Part shown: positions 42,411 to 54,121 of the stretch, piece after piece
Numbering within the stretch: position 1 is the stretch's first letter
Layout of the letters: each line of letters opens with the position of its first letter
Source: Entoloma clypeatum
Lineage: Eukaryota; Basidiomycota; Agaricomycetes; Agaricales; Entolomataceae
Direction of reading: 5' to 3'
Assembly: GCA_963565915.1 (NCBI GenBank)
Contig: OY751493.1
Span: forward strand, 3,782,001 to 3,846,000
DNA length: 64,000 bases
Notes under the pieces: generated by a model
Told to the model about the DNA's origin: nothing
The model's database searches: none
What the model saw: only the letters and a program-made list of their open reading frames with translations
Program-made: the position numbers and the translations under genes

Positions 42411-45400
42411 TTATCGTGGACGCGATGGATTTTGCCGATGAAAATCTCGGATCAAGTCTTGAGCGTTCTGAACATTAGTCCGAGGTTCCCACATGTTCTC
42501 TTCTGGGCCATACCCTTCCCATTGGACAAGGTACTGGATCTTTCCACGGAATTTCTGAGAGTCCAGAATCGTGGAGACATGGTATTCTTCTCGTCCTTCG
42601 ATGATGATCGGATCAGGGGCTGGCTTCTTTTTCTGAATAGCATACTTCGGGGTTTCGTATGGCGATAACAGGGTCTCGTTGAACACAGGGTGGATCATCT
42701 TCCAGGTTTTGGGAAGATCAAGACGGTATGCGCTAGCTCCTTTCTTCTCTAGGACTTTGAATGGTCCATGTCGGAGGGCGTCAAGTTTCTTTGAGGGACG
42801 ATCAGTCCTGATGTTAGTCCCTTCCAGCCACACCTTGTCTCCGATGCGGTAATTCCGAGACGGGCTTCGTCGTGTGTCAACTGTCTTCTTCATCTGATCC
42901 TGGGCCTGTTTCAGTGCTGCGTTGGCTTCTTCTCGTGCCTGTTTGAGTTTTTTCAAGAAGTCGTTTGCCGCTGGATTGGTGTCTTCCAACACAAGTTCTC
43001 CCTTCCAAGGATGCAGACCGTAGTTGAGATAGAATGGTGTGTACTTTGTCGCTTGATGTTCTTTGTCATTGTACTGGAATTCTGCGATTGCGATCCATTC
43101 CGCCCAATCATCTTGTAGATGGTTGACAAAGTTTCGTAAGAACACCTCGGTTTCCTGATGTGATCGTTCGGCTTGTCCATCAGTTTGTGGATGGTACGCA
43201 GTGGACAGGTTTCTCTTGATTCCCAACATGCGGCAAAGTATCTCCATGAACTTCGCGGTGAACTGTGGTCCTCTGTCGCTAATGATCTTCTTAGGGATCC
43301 CATGAAGCTTCCATATCTGGTCCCGATAGATCTTGGCTAATCCTTCAGCCGATAGTTCCACAGTTGTCGGGATGAGATGAAGCATCTTTGAATGTCTGTC
43401 CGTGATGACCAGAATTGCGTTCTTCCCATCAGATTCTGGTATCGGTCCCACGACGTCAATCCCTATGTCTTCCCATGGTTGACTTGGCGCGGCGTTAGGG
43501 TGTAGAGGGGCGTGTCTCCTTTGGCGGCTGATCTTGTTACGTTGACAGGTGTCACAACCTTTCACATACTTCTTTACGTCATGTAGGATGGTGGGCCACC
43601 AGTAGGTGCGAGTGAGGAGTTCATGTGTTCGATATTGTCCTGGATGTCCTGCCACTGGTGCGTCGTGCGCTTCAAACATCAGTTCTTGGCGCAATTGTGG
43701 GTCTGGTGGAACATAGACTCGTTCTCCTGCGTAGGTGATGCCATTTTCCTGCTGGTACCAGTGAGGATTCTTCTTCAGACCCTGGGCTACTTCTGTCTCC
43801 ATGCGATTCGAGGCCTTGATGCGTGCGATCCATGGGTTTTCGATGGTTGTGATGTTTCCGATTTTGATGGAATCAGATGTTTCACCCCCTTCAAAGAATT
43901 GTTCCTCCGTGAACATCTCCATTTGTATCACATCTTCTGATTCCAATCGTTTCAAAAATAGCCCCTCCTTGAGCATTTGGTTGCTGTCCTGCGGCTCGAG
44001 TTCCGTCTCATACCAGGGTAAACGTGACAGGATGTCTGCTTTCGCGTTTGTTTTCCCAGGTACATGTCGCAGTTCGAAGTCATAGTCTTGTAACTTCATC
44101 TTCCAGCGCCTCTGTCGTTGGTTTAGGTCCTGAGGACGCCGGAAATACTCCAGGTTTTTGTGATCGGTTAAGATCTCGAAACATTCCTTGGCTTCAAGTA
44201 GATAATGTCGCCAGTCCTTCAGTGCTTCCATGACTGCCAAGAGTTCCTTGTCATATATCTCGTAATTCTGTTCGGCCGCGGACATGGTCCGCGACAAGAA
44301 CGCGATAGGATGCCACTTGTCGTCTTGTTTCTGTGAAAGTACCGCTCCAATCGCATAACCCGATGCATCGGTTTCGACCCTGAACTGTCTGTCTGGTTTG
44401 GGCAATGCCAAGACTGGTGCCATCGTGATTGCCCGTATGAGACCTTCAAATGCTTCTTGCGCCGCTGGTCCCCACGTGAATGCTGTATTTCCCGTAAGTG
44501 TTGTGAGTGGCTTTGCGATGTTTGAGTATCCTTCAATGAAGCGTCGATAAAAATTGGCAAATCCCAGGAACCTCTGGACTTCCTTTTTTGATGTGGGTAC
44601 TCGCCAGTTCCGGATTGTGTCCACCTTTTCAGTTTCCATCTCAACACGTCCTTCTCCAACGACATATCCCAATATGGGGCATTTCGTTACTTCCCAAAGA
44701 CACTTCTTCTCCTTTAGGAACAGGTCATTGTCTGATAGAATCTGCAAGATCTCTTTGGTGTTCCGGGCAAGTTCTTCCTTGGTTTTACCAATAACCACTA
44801 TGTCATCCATGTAAATCACACAGATGCGCCGATGGATCTGATCCCTGAATAGGCTGGCCATCATCCGAGAGAACGTTCCCGGGGAGTTGCAGAGACCGAA
44901 AAACATGACCAATGGTTCAAACAATCCTCGGCTGGTCAGGAAGGTGGCTTTCCATTCGTCACCCTTCTTGATCCGCACGTTATTGTATCCCCACATGATG
45001 TCCATTTTGTTGAAGTAGACTGCGTCCTTCAATACATCCAAGAGGTCATTGATGCGTGGGAGTGGGAATTTGTCCTTAACCGTGAATTTATTGACCATGC
45101 GATAATCCTGTACCAATCGTTTGGAACTGTCTTTCTTGTTAATGAAGAAACAGGGTGATGCATAAGGGGATTTGGATGGTCGGATCTTTCCGGTTGCCAG
45201 GCCTTCATCAATGAATTCGTCCAGTTCTTCTTGCTCCTTTTGGGTCATAGGATACGTGTTTCCTCCTAGCTCCTTTGGTGCGTCCGGTGTAAGTTCGATG
45301 CCGTGGTCCCATTCTCTTTCCTTTGGGATCTTGTCAAAGTTTTCTTTTTCAAAGAGATGGGCAAAACGTTCAACGTATGAGGGTCGTTTGGTTGTGGGAG

Positions 45401-46019
45401 GTGGTGTGGGAGTAACTGCTTCCAATATGGGGTCTCCGGGCTTCCATTTCTGATCCGATTTCTTGGGCGCGTCCTTGTCTCGTACTTCCACCATGCGAAC
45501 CCGATGTTTGCGACCATTAAGGTTAACCCTGAAATCCGAGTGTTTGGTTTGACATGTTGATGGGCACCGGTTGAATGTTACAGCGCCAGTCGTCCAATTG
45601 ATTGTGGGGTTGTGGTGCACCAACCAGTCATGTCCCAAAAGCATGTCCGTTCTTCCAATGTCCAATACCATTGCTTCCATGGTTTCCTGGTGTGTTCCTA
45701 AGTCCAGCCTGACTTCAGCAAGTTTTTCTGCTTTCTGTTGTCGGTTCGGCGATCCATCCGCATTTAGGATTGATATGGGCTTTATTCCCCGTGTGGGAAG
45801 GTTCTGTTCGCGTACTATTCTGGGATGGATACATGTGCGTTCACATCCGCTATCAACCTCGGGTCGAATGGCCTTTGGTCCTTGTCGTGTTTTGATCTGA
45901 GCTTGCAGCTTGATCTCTCGTCGTTTCAGAGGTTTATCTCCCTTGACAATCTTAGTTGACGCAACGGCTCGCTTTGCAGGGATAACATAAGTTATATTGT
46001 CTGTAGCTGCACCAGGCAA
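42411..46019 (-). CDS. GypA1 Pol polyprotein (1202 aa, intact)
   Basis: Protease with RPEVDSGCERTCIHP (DSG at residues 56-58) and LGHDWLVHHNPTINW; RT with PLPRINDLLDVLKD, NKMDIMWGYNNVRI and VIYMDDIVVIGK; RNase H with VETDASGYAIGAVLSQ and TDHKNLEYF; integrase zinc region HDAPVAGHPGQYR and CDTCQRNK; core IGIDVVGPIP, ISDRGPQFTAKF and STAYHPQTDGQAER; then GPFKVLEKKGASAY and a C-terminal chromodomain EYHVSTILDSQK, YLVQWEGYGPEENMWEP. All catalytic motifs are intact. It starts 41 bp after the gag stop in another frame, so translation needs reinitiation or another recoding route. Confidence 0.95.
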   Translation of the reverse strand: MPGAATDNITYVIPAKRAVASTKIVKGDKPLKRREIKLQAQIKTRQGPKAIRPEVDSGCERTCIHPRIVREQNLPTRGIKPISILNADGSPNRQQKAEKLAEVRLDLGTHQETMEAMVLDIGRTDMLLGHDWLVHHNPTINWTTGAVTFNRCPSTCQTKHSDFRVNLNGRKHRVRMVEVRDKDAPKKSDQKWKPGDPILEAVTPTPPPTTKRPSYVERFAHLFEKENFDKIPKEREWDHGIELTPDAPKELGGNTYPMTQKEQEELDEFIDEGLATGKIRPSKSPYASPCFFINKKDSSKRLVQDYRMVNKFTVKDKFPLPRINDLLDVLKDAVYFNKMDIMWGYNNVRIKKGDEWKATFLTSRGLFEPLVMFFGLCNSPGTFSRMMASLFRDQIHRRICVIYMDDIVVIGKTKEELARNTKEILQILSDNDLFLKEKKCLWEVTKCPILGYVVGEGRVEMETEKVDTIRNWRVPTSKKEVQRFLGFANFYRRFIEGYSNIAKPLTTLTGNTAFTWGPAAQEAFEGLIRAITMAPVLALPKPDRQFRVETDASGYAIGAVLSQKQDDKWHPIAFLSRTMSAAEQNYEIYDKELLAVMEALKDWRHYLLEAKECFEILTDHKNLEYFRRPQDLNQRQRRWKMKLQDYDFELRHVPGKTNAKADILSRLPWYETELEPQDSNQMLKEGLFLKRLESEDVIQMEMFTEEQFFEGGETSDSIKIGNITTIENPWIARIKASNRMETEVAQGLKKNPHWYQQENGITYAGERVYVPPDPQLRQELMFEAHDAPVAGHPGQYRTHELLTRTYWWPTILHDVKKYVKGCDTCQRNKISRQRRHAPLHPNAAPSQPWEDIGIDVVGPIPESDGKNAILVITDRHSKMLHLIPTTVELSAEGLAKIYRDQIWKLHGIPKKIISDRGPQFTAKFMEILCRMLGIKRNLSTAYHPQTDGQAERSHQETEVFLRNFVNHLQDDWAEWIAIAEFQYNDKEHQATKYTPFYLNYGLHPWKGELVLEDTNPAANDFLKKLKQAREEANAALKQAQDQMKKTVDTRRSPSRNYRIGDKVWLEGTNIRTDRPSKKLDALRHGPFKVLEKKGASAYRLDLPKTWKMIHPVFNETLLSPYETPKYAIQKKKPAPDPIIIEGREEYHVSTILDSQKFRGKIQYLVQWEGYGPEENMWEPRTNVQNAQDLIRDFHRQNPSRPR

Positions 46020-46060
46020 GCGAGTTTGTTTAATGGATAAGGGTCGCGACTTAGCGTCGT

Positions 46061-47263
46061 TTAATCGGACCCTTCGGGAAAATCCTTCTCATCGGTCTCT
46101 ATGGTGATGGTTTCATCATCATCGGTATCTCCATCAGACACCTTCCTAATCTTTCCAGAGTTCTTCTTCGGCTTGCGGCAGTTGCGCGCGATATGTCCTT
46201 CTTGGTCGCAGTTGAAACACTTACGACCATCTTTCTTCTTTGGGGCTTTGCAGTCTTTGGCAAGGTGACCAAAGCGCTGACAGTTGTAGCAATGGGCTAC
46301 TCCTGCTTTGTCGATCTCCATGGCTTTGCCTTGACCACCATAAGTGGTGTCCGATCCGGTGCGTGTGTCGCCACCCCCTTGGATGACTAATGCATGTCCC
46401 TCCATCTGTCGTCCCTTGTTTCGGATCTCCTTTGCGTAATCAGTGTACATCTTGCCATCGCTAGCCACTTGTTCAGAAATTCTGCGGTTGACGTTCTTTT
46501 CCAGGATGTATTTCCCAGTTTCTTCGCCAAGGTTTGACAGCTTCAAGAGCTCTTCGAATTCGTCCAAGAATTCGTCGATGGTGTGTTTCTCCTGTTTCAG
46601 GACTTCGAGTCTCGCCTTGGCCGCTGCCGACTTGTTGGCAATAGAGAATCACGTAGCGATGTCGTCTGAGAATCCTAACCAGGTGATGTTCTCGCCATTG
46701 GTGGCAAGGTCGTCTAACTTGTTGCTGGCCCAGTGTTTACCGGACCCTTCCATCATGCGGGATAACACCGCAAGAATCTTCTAATCGTCAGACAGGCCCT
46801 TCTAGAACCTGATGTATAATTTGGTGGCTTTCCACCACTCATCGAAGGTGTGTCTGTCTTTGAACATCCCAGGATCTTTGATGATCTTGGATGTATCCAT
46901 TGTTTGTACTGTCGGTGCTTCTGCCATGTCTAGAACCTGCGGAGTAGGAGAGGTGTCGGATTGTTGGGATGAAGATGGGGTTCGGGATACAGGTAGGGGT
47001 TGAAAATCAGTCCCTGTTCTAGGCGTCTGTTCAGTATCTGACTGCGCGGAGTCAAAAGTAAATTCGTCAGGGGACTCGTCGGCGGAATCGGTGGCAAAAT
47101 GTTCGGGGTATTTCCTCTGTAGATCTCTAAGGAATCTCTGTTCCTGCGCATCCGTTGGTCGCGAGAAGGGGTCAAGTCTCTCGTTTCATGCCCAACGGTT
47201 GTACTCGGTCTGTTGCTCGTCGGTGGTGAAGTGGGCGTAGATCTGCTGCTTCGAGTAAGACAT
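46061..47263 (-). pseudogene. GypA1 gag (capsid-nucleocapsid) with stops
   Basis: Starts MSYSKQQIYAHFTT at 47263. Capsid region KDRHTFDEWWKATKLYIRF and KHTIDEFLDEFEELLKL, then two CCHC knuckles CYNCQRFGHLAKDC and CFNCDQEGHIARNC, and an acidic tail ending DFPEGSD. Stops interrupt it at RWA-stop-NER (47186-47188), RF-stop-KGL, DD-stop-KIL and AT-stop-FSI; at the first, GypA2 has a Gln codon. The C-terminal part 46061-46567 is open. Not functional as it stands. Confidence 0.85.
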
Positions 47264-47616
47264 GATGATGTGGCTCTGGGACGTCTCGATGTGAGCGTCC
47301 TAATCAATCTTCTGATAACGGTTGTCTGGACACCGATAAACTCTCTGATCTCTGTGATCCGACCTGTCTGAGGTCCTTCTTGAACGCGAAAGCTTTCGAG
47401 TTCGTTCTGTCGGGCGTTGTAACGTGCAATCTGGTGTTGCCGAGCAAGATGGATGCTCTCTGCTATCTCGCCGTGGGGGCGATGCTCGTTGTTGTCTAGT
47501 TCTTTGTCAAGCACCTGCCGTAGGATGCGACGGATCTCCGATTCGATGTACTGCTGGATGAGTGTAAAATCGATACTGTCTCGAGGACTTAGCTCCTCCT
47601 GTCAGGCTTCTGGCAT
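46930..47616 (-). pseudogene. GypA1 upstream ORF overlapping the gag start
   Basis: The ATG at 47616 (MPEA, then TGA at codon 5 where GypA2 has CGA) opens a frame with DSIDFTLIQQYIESEIRRIL and EIAESIHLARQHQIARYNAR, helical and charged. It stays open past the gag ATG (47263) to 46930 in a different frame. The homologous frame is also open in GypA2 (56262-56765). It may be an N-terminal gag segment joined by frameshifting or an independent leader ORF; the overlap beyond 47263 may be chance. Confidence 0.5.
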
Positions 47617-47718
47617 GTTGAATGGGTTACTGGTGAAGTCTTCAAAGAAGCGCGACGTCTTGACTCGTCTGGTAGTTGCTCTCTTCGCTCTGGGCAAACC
47701 TAACGAGATTTAGCAACT

Positions 47719-48088
47719 TGTTATGCGTAACAAACCATTCCAAGATTCAGGCAGAGTATGCAGGAAGATGGAAAGGCGAAGAGCAATGTGATTGCTAAAT
47801 CTAAGGAATGTAGCTATGGTACATGAGGTTTATATAGTACTGACTATGAGCGGTAGCGAATGAGTCAGTAACTGCGGAAGGCAGTGCGCATGAGTAAGGC
47901 GACTGCGGAAGGCTATGCACTAATGAGTAAGCTGACTGTGGAATGAGTCAGACAGCTGCGGAAAGCGAGTCAGCGTGGGAGCGAAGTATACTAAAGGAAA
48001 TAAAGTATAATACGATATGTGTAAGCGGGGGCCGATGAGTAAAAGTGAAAAGGTAAGCATATACGTCCGTAGTCGTTAGTCTGTAACA
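47719..48088 (-). repeat. GypA1 5' LTR
   Basis: 370 bp; differs from 41518-41887 at seven sites with A/T in this copy, six at CpG. Leader on the minus strand begins AGTTGCTAAATCTCG; I could not match it to a tRNA 3' end, so the primer site is unassigned. Confidence 0.93.
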
Positions 48089-48811
48089 AAACACTTGCGA
48101 CCATCTTTCTTCTTTGGAGCGCTGCAGTCCTTAGCAAGGTGACCGAAGCATTGACAGTTGTAGCAACGGGCCACTCCTGCTTTGTCAATCTCCATGGCCT
48201 TGCCCTGACCACCATAAGTGGTACCTGATCCAGTGCGCATGTCGCCACCACCTCAGATGACCAGTGCATGTCCCTCCATCTATCGTCCCTTGTTTCGGAT
48301 CTCCTTTGCATACTCAGAGTATGTCTTGCCATCACTAGCCACTTGTTCAGAGATTCTGCAGTTGACATTCTTTTCTAGGATGTATTTCCCAGTTTCTTCA
48401 CCAAGGTTTGACAGCTTCAAGAGCCCTTTGAATTCGTCCAAGAATTCATCAATGGTGCGCTTCTCCTGTCTCAGGGTTTCAAGTCTTGCTTTGGCAGCGA
48501 CTGACTTGTTGGCAACAGAGAATCGTGTTGCAATATCATCTGAGAAACCTAGTCAGGTGATGTTCTCATTGTCAACGGCAAGAGTGTCTAACTTGTTACT
48601 GGCCCAGTGCCTGCCGGACTCTTCCATTATGTGGGATAGCACCACAAGAATCTTCTGATCATCTGTTAGGCTCTTTTGGAACCTGATGTATAGTTTGGTG
48701 GCTTTCCACCACTCATTGAAGGTGTGTCTGTCCTTGAACATCCCAGGATCTTTGATGATCTTGGATGTGTCCATTGTTTGTACTGCCAGAGTTTCTGCCA
48801 TGTCTAGAGTC
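48089..48811 (-). pseudogene. GypA2 gag, C-terminal and central part
   Basis: Minus strand matches GypA1 gag: the first CCHC region near the left edge and FDEFKGLLKL-type capsid sequence. It ends at the GAGTC duplication where Cop3 enters. Several differences from GypA1 include stops. Continues at 56268. Confidence 0.8.
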
Positions 48812-49120
48812 TGTTGAAGTTCCACCCGGGCGCTAGCCACAGATGTACTGAGCAACACAGCTACAGTGGAAGTACTCTACTCTACCGTTCTAGTCACTTA
48901 CTTGGTTGGGAAGGGTGAGGCTGGTGAGAGCGGTTGAGGCTGGTAAGAGCGATGGAGCTGGTTAAGAGTCAAGAGACAACTTGTTGATATTGACAGTTTC
49001 CTGGTCTTATATACCGTACTACTGTTCGTACCAACCAAATAAGTATGTAATCAAAGATGTGTAAAGGTCACATGATGTAATCTAATCTAATCTAATCTAC
49101 GTGATGGAAAAGTTTCAACA
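48812..49120 (-). repeat. Cop3 3' LTR
   Basis: 309 bp, TGTTGAAGTTCCACCC..GTTTCAACA in plus reading; bordered inside by CCCCCCCATATTTAG, whose complement is the purine tract. Confidence 0.92.
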
Positions 49121-49187
49121 CCCCCCCATATTTAGTACATACTTCTAAATACATCTTACTTTTTCCCATATAGGTACTCTTTTTTGT

Positions 49188-52100
49188 CTAGTTTTTAAGT
49201 AGTCCGAAGTACGGGATAAACTTACTGAAGAGGATTTTCCCTAGATTCTTAGTTAAAAGGTCTGCAGGGTTATTCACTCCTTCGATGAATTCAACCGTAA
49301 TGATGCCTTCAGATACTTTTTCTCTGACGAAGTGGAATCGCACGTCGATGTGCTTGGACTGTTTTTCAGTTACAGGGTTGGATGCGATAAAGACGGAGCC
49401 ATTGTTATCTCCATAGATCGGGACTGATCCGATCTGCATCCCAAGTTCGGCAAGCATGCTTCTAAGCCATGTCACTGTGCGACTGCAATCTGATAGCGCC
49501 ATGTATTCTGCTTCTGTGGAAGAGAGGGCAATGGTTTTCTGCACTGATGAAACCCATGTTACTGCTCCAGACGCCAGCAATATGAAGTAACCAGTGGTGG
49601 ATTTCCTGGTGTTTTCGTCTGACGCCCAATCGGAGTCTGTGAAGGCGTAGATCCCTTTCCCAGAATCACCATCGTACATGATCACGTAATCCTTCGTTGC
49701 CTTCAAATACCTGCAAATATCCCTAGCCACTTCTAAATGGCGTTTGGTAGGGTTTGCGGAAAATTGAGACATTTTGATTATGGCGAAACAGATGTCGGGT
49801 CTTGTCCCGATCATTAAGTACAGTAGTGATCCGATGATGGATTGGTACTTGGATCTGAGTTCCGCATTGGGTTCATCTTCGGACTTCATGGGTTTGTAGC
49901 CCATCGGGAGTGGGATGTGGGTGGCGTTTGATTTGCTCATCCCCATTCAAGCGAGAATTTTCTCAAGGTAAGGTACTTGATCAATGAAGATCCTCTTCCC
50001 ATGCTGCCTTATCTGGATGGAGAGAAATTCTTTCAGTTCCCCATTAGACACTAGGTGGCCTAGGTCCCTACATTCCCATGTTGTCATGAAGGCCTTCTTT
50101 TTCTCCAGCGTGTATTCTTGGTTTGTGCCGAGAAAAGCAGAGTCATCGACATAAATGACGGCGATCACAATTTCCCCTTTGGTACTTGTGTGAATGAAAA
50201 CTCCCGCATCGGAGTGAAGCCGGACAAAGCCGAGCTTTTTCATGGAGGAATTGAGTTCTCTCCACCAGGCTAATGCAGCCTGCTTGAGTCTGTATAGGGC
50301 TTTGTATAGTCGGTACACGAAGTTCTCTTTCCCTTTTACTATATAGCCCTCAGGCTGTCGCATGTAAATTACCTCACGGAGTCTTCCATAGAGGAAAGCT
50401 GATGAGACGTCCAAGAATGTCATGAACCACCCTTCAAGGGCTGTCAATGCCAAAATCAACCGGATGGTCTCATACCTCACTACCGGTGAGAAGATCTGAT
50501 CAAAATTGATCCCTTCTACCTGTGAGAAGCCTTTTGCAACCAGGCGCGCTTTCAGATGCCCGTCGGATTTTTCATTGTAAACCCATTTGTTCCTTAGTGC
50601 TTTCCTCCCTGTAGGTAGGGGTACTAACTCCGTGATCACCCCGCGGCTTTTGAGCATGTCTAGCTCTTTTCGTTCTGCCGCATACCAATCTTCTTTGTTT
50701 GGAAGAGAGTATATGTCTTTGTGTGACATTTCGATGATGCCTACTTGGATAGAGATCGCCTCCATTAGGAGATTGTTCATCCATGCCGTTTGACCGCCTA
50801 ATCTACGTCTTCGATCCATTTTTTCAAGATCAGAAGCAGGGGTGTCTTCCCCATAGATGCTATCTGGCATTCTGCAAACTCATCGTTCCCTGATCGGTTG
50901 ATCTGGTACTTGTTCGGGTTCCGGAGTGGGTACTCGCGGTTCATCATCGGGCTCGCTAGACGGCAAGTCATCATCTGATTCAGGGTGATCATGTCCAGTG
51001 GGAACAGGGTCGTGAGGTTTTTCGTAATGACTGTCATTGTCATCGTTTCTGGGGATGAGGTCCTCAAACTCATCAGCCGGTTCTGGGTTTTCCATTTCTG
51101 GATGGTTTTCTGGCAATGGGTCAATGTGGCATCTAGGGTACTTGCTTTCATCAAAGATAGCTTTCCCACCCATGAAAATCGTATTAGTCTCAGGATCCAT
51201 GAAACGGTATCCTTTGACCCCTGGCTTCGATCCGAGATAAATCATCAATCGAGATCTAGATTCCAGGGAATTTCTACGTTTTTCCTTTGGGATATACACA
51301 TATGCCTGACATCCAAAGACTCTGATGCTTGACATATCGGGGATCTCATTGGTCACCCTGAAGTAAGGGGTATTCCATTCGAGACGCTGCATGGGGGTTC
51401 TGTTGTAGAGAAAAGCTGCATATTCCAAACAGAATTCCCACCACATAGGGGGTAAGCACGCGTCGAAGCGCAAGGCCTGAGATTTCTCCCACAGGGTTCG
51501 ATTTATCCATTCTGCTCTACCGTTCTGCTGGTGCTGATATGGGAGCGTGACGTCGACCAGAATTCCATGATCGGCAAGTACGTCCTTGTATTCGTTAAAC
51601 TCTCCACCTCCATCAACTCGCCATTTCTTAGGGGTGGCAGCGAATTGATTCTGGATCATCGCAAGGAATTGTCGTAGTGCCGTGACAGCATCTGACTTCT
51701 TCCTAAGCAAGACGACCCAGACGTGGGATGAAAAGTCGTCCAAAAACGTAAGGAAATATTTATATTTGTGGTATGATGCCGTGGATATCTGTTTGAGATC
51801 GGAATGGATCAGATCAAAGGTTTTTGTTGCCCTTGTCATCGAGTTGGGATATGACTGATTTGGCATTTTCCCTTTGAGGCAACCTGTGCAACTTTCCTGT
51901 GATTTCTCACGTACTAGTGTCTCAGGTACCCCTTTGGTACTGGTGGGAATCTTTCAGAGTGCTTGATCATTCGGGTGACCAAGGCGCTTGTGCCATGTTT
52001 TGACAGTGATTTCGCTTGAGATCACATGGATCTGGTCATAGCGTATTTCAGTGTCTAACCAGTAAATGGTTTGACCAAGGATGTGGGGCGAAAACTGGAT

Positions 52101-53977
52101 TTTGCTCAGCCCTTTGGAGATGTTGATTTCTCCACAAGTCCCGTCTACTTTGTAACCATGGTTAAGGAAGACGCCTAGGGACAATAGATGTGTGTCCATG
52201 TCCAGGATGTAGAACACCGGTCTGAGAAGATGGGTTTAACTTCCCCATTTAGGGTGTGCCGTACTGGAACGGCCCCAACTCCGAGAATTTCCAGTTTCTT
52301 CCTTTTAGCTGCAGTTTGGACGAATCGCTTGACCATGAGAGGTCTATAATATGCGAAGTCCTTAAACTCATAGGTGAAGTGTAAAGAGGCGCCGGAATCT
52401 AATATCCATTGCGCGCGTTCTTTTTCCTTACAATGTGTACAAGAAGCAAAATGTTTTATATATTTTTTATGTAAATCACTGCTAAAGTGATCTACGCATT
52501 CTGTACTGGTACTGGCTATTATATCATATGTCTGTTGAGAGGTATTGTTAGCTTTCTGCAATTGGTAAGGTTTAAGAAAGGGTTTCGACGAACCATCAAG
52601 TTCTATCTCGTCCACAAACTCATCTGGCCCCATCCGTTCTTGGTCTATGTCCATCATCTCCAGTGATTGTTCTATTGACAGGGCTATGTGACGCTGTTTA
52701 GCCGGCCTTTCGTCAATGTCTGGGATGATGGTATCCAAGATACGAAGGTTCGACCCAGAGGGTCGTGTGCCGATTTCTCGGGCGAGCTTTCGCACCTTCT
52801 CGTTCTTTTTCCATGCTGACGGCTTTCCGGAAGGAAGCCCGGTGGACTGAGAGGGAGGTGGGTTCATGCATTGCAGGAGTGACTGCATTTTCTCCGACTC
52901 AGGCTGCGCGGTACTCGTAGTTTTCCCGCAGCCCGTTACAGTGGTAAAAGCGGGTGCATGACGAGGTGGGAGAGGGAAAGGGGCATGTTGACGAGGAGGA
53001 AGGGGACAGGGAGCAGGATAACGAGGGGGTTGCTCAATGGCCGGTGCGATGAACTCGACCATCTCCTCGGCGTGGTCGGACTCGTTGTCCACGTTGTTGG
53101 CGCGCTTCTTCTGGTTGCGCCAGCGTCCTTTTCCCTTCTTCTTTTCAGAAGCGGTACTTGGGTCGGTCGAGTTAGTCTGCTCGTCAGTGTTGTTATGCGA
53201 GGTACTCGGCGCTGTTTGCTTTTCCCATTTGGGGTCTTGCCCCTTTCGCTTAGTCCCGGAGATTTTCCGGGCCTGCTCGTTGGACGCCCGAGTAGACCCT
53301 ATCGCATACTTGCGCCGGTACTCTGAGACGATGCTGTCGGTGACGGCCTGCCATGTGAAGTCGTCAGCATCGTAGACCTGGAAGAGGGCGGTGGAGAGGG
53401 ACGACCAAGCGTCAGGAATGGCACTTGCCAGGATCATAGCCTGCATCAGATCAGGCACAACGAATTTCGCATCGCTCAGGCGAGCGAAGAGTGACCCAAG
53501 GTGCTCGATTTCCGGTACGGGGTCACGACCCGACAGCTTGAAGGAGGCAGCGGCTTTGAAGTCGCCGAATATGGTGGTGGGGGAGACCTTCGAATATGCG
53601 TCCTTTAACGATGTCCAAGCTTCTTTCAAGGTTTTGGCGTCCTTGATGTGCCTCCTGATAGCCTCAGAGACTTTGAGGCGAATGGAACCCAGGGCCATGT
53701 CGTCGTCCCTAATCCAGTTTTTCCTCTCTTTGTGGAAGGCGGGCTGGTCGATGGTGGTGGTGATGACCGGAGGCTGGGTTGCAGATGTCGAGGTGGCGGA
53801 GGCAGGGGTGGAGACCGTGATGGTGAAGTCCGCGATGTCGGGGCGCTCAATGTCGCCGGATACGAGGCGCCAGACTCCTTGATGGAGAAGGTACGACTTC
53901 ATTTTTTCAGCCCAACTCTGGTAGTCGATGCCGTCGAAGATGATGATGGAGTCGAGGGCGGAGCGAGAGGTAGACAT
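49188..53977 (-). pseudogene. Cop3 gag-pol polyprotein, frameshift plus three stops
   Basis: Starts MSTSRSALDSI at 53977. Gag and protease (QWILDSGASLHFT) are open to about 52230, where one A of an A-run is lost relative to Cop2, shifting the frame. The rest lies in one frame with stops at 51954-51956 (DQAL-stop-KIP), 50880-50882 (RER-stop-VCR; Cop2 has CGA Arg) and 49947-49949 (KILA-stop-MGMS; also a stop in Cop2). Integrase WRVDGGGEF and HQQNGRAEW, RT RLVAKGFSQVEG and AVIYVDDSAF, RNase H TDSDWASDENT and SSTEAEYMALSD are all recognisable. Note HQQNGRAEW where Cop2 has ..AER. Confidence 0.93.
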
Positions 53978-54121
53978 TTTTAATGAATCTAAAAGGAGTT
54001 CTCCCAATCAGTGATGTTCTTGATTTTTAGAGAAAACAAATAAATGATTCCTCATAACATATTCCCTTCAGGAATAGCGGTTTGTGGGAAAAAACCCTTT
54101 TTGTCAGAAGTGTATGAGGTA

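Larger units (their letters stand above)
41518..48088 (-). mobile_element. Ty3/gypsy chromovirus GypA1 (6.6 kb, pol intact)
   Basis: Flanked by AAACA (41513-41517, 48089-48093). LTRs of 370 bp each (41518-41887, 47719-48088) differ at seven sites, six of them CpG transitions. Minus-strand order is 5' LTR, upstream ORF/gag, pol with C-terminal chromodomain, ORF3, 3' LTR. Pol is one uninterrupted frame of 1202 codons; gag carries stops. Inserted in the gag of GypA2. Confidence 0.95.
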
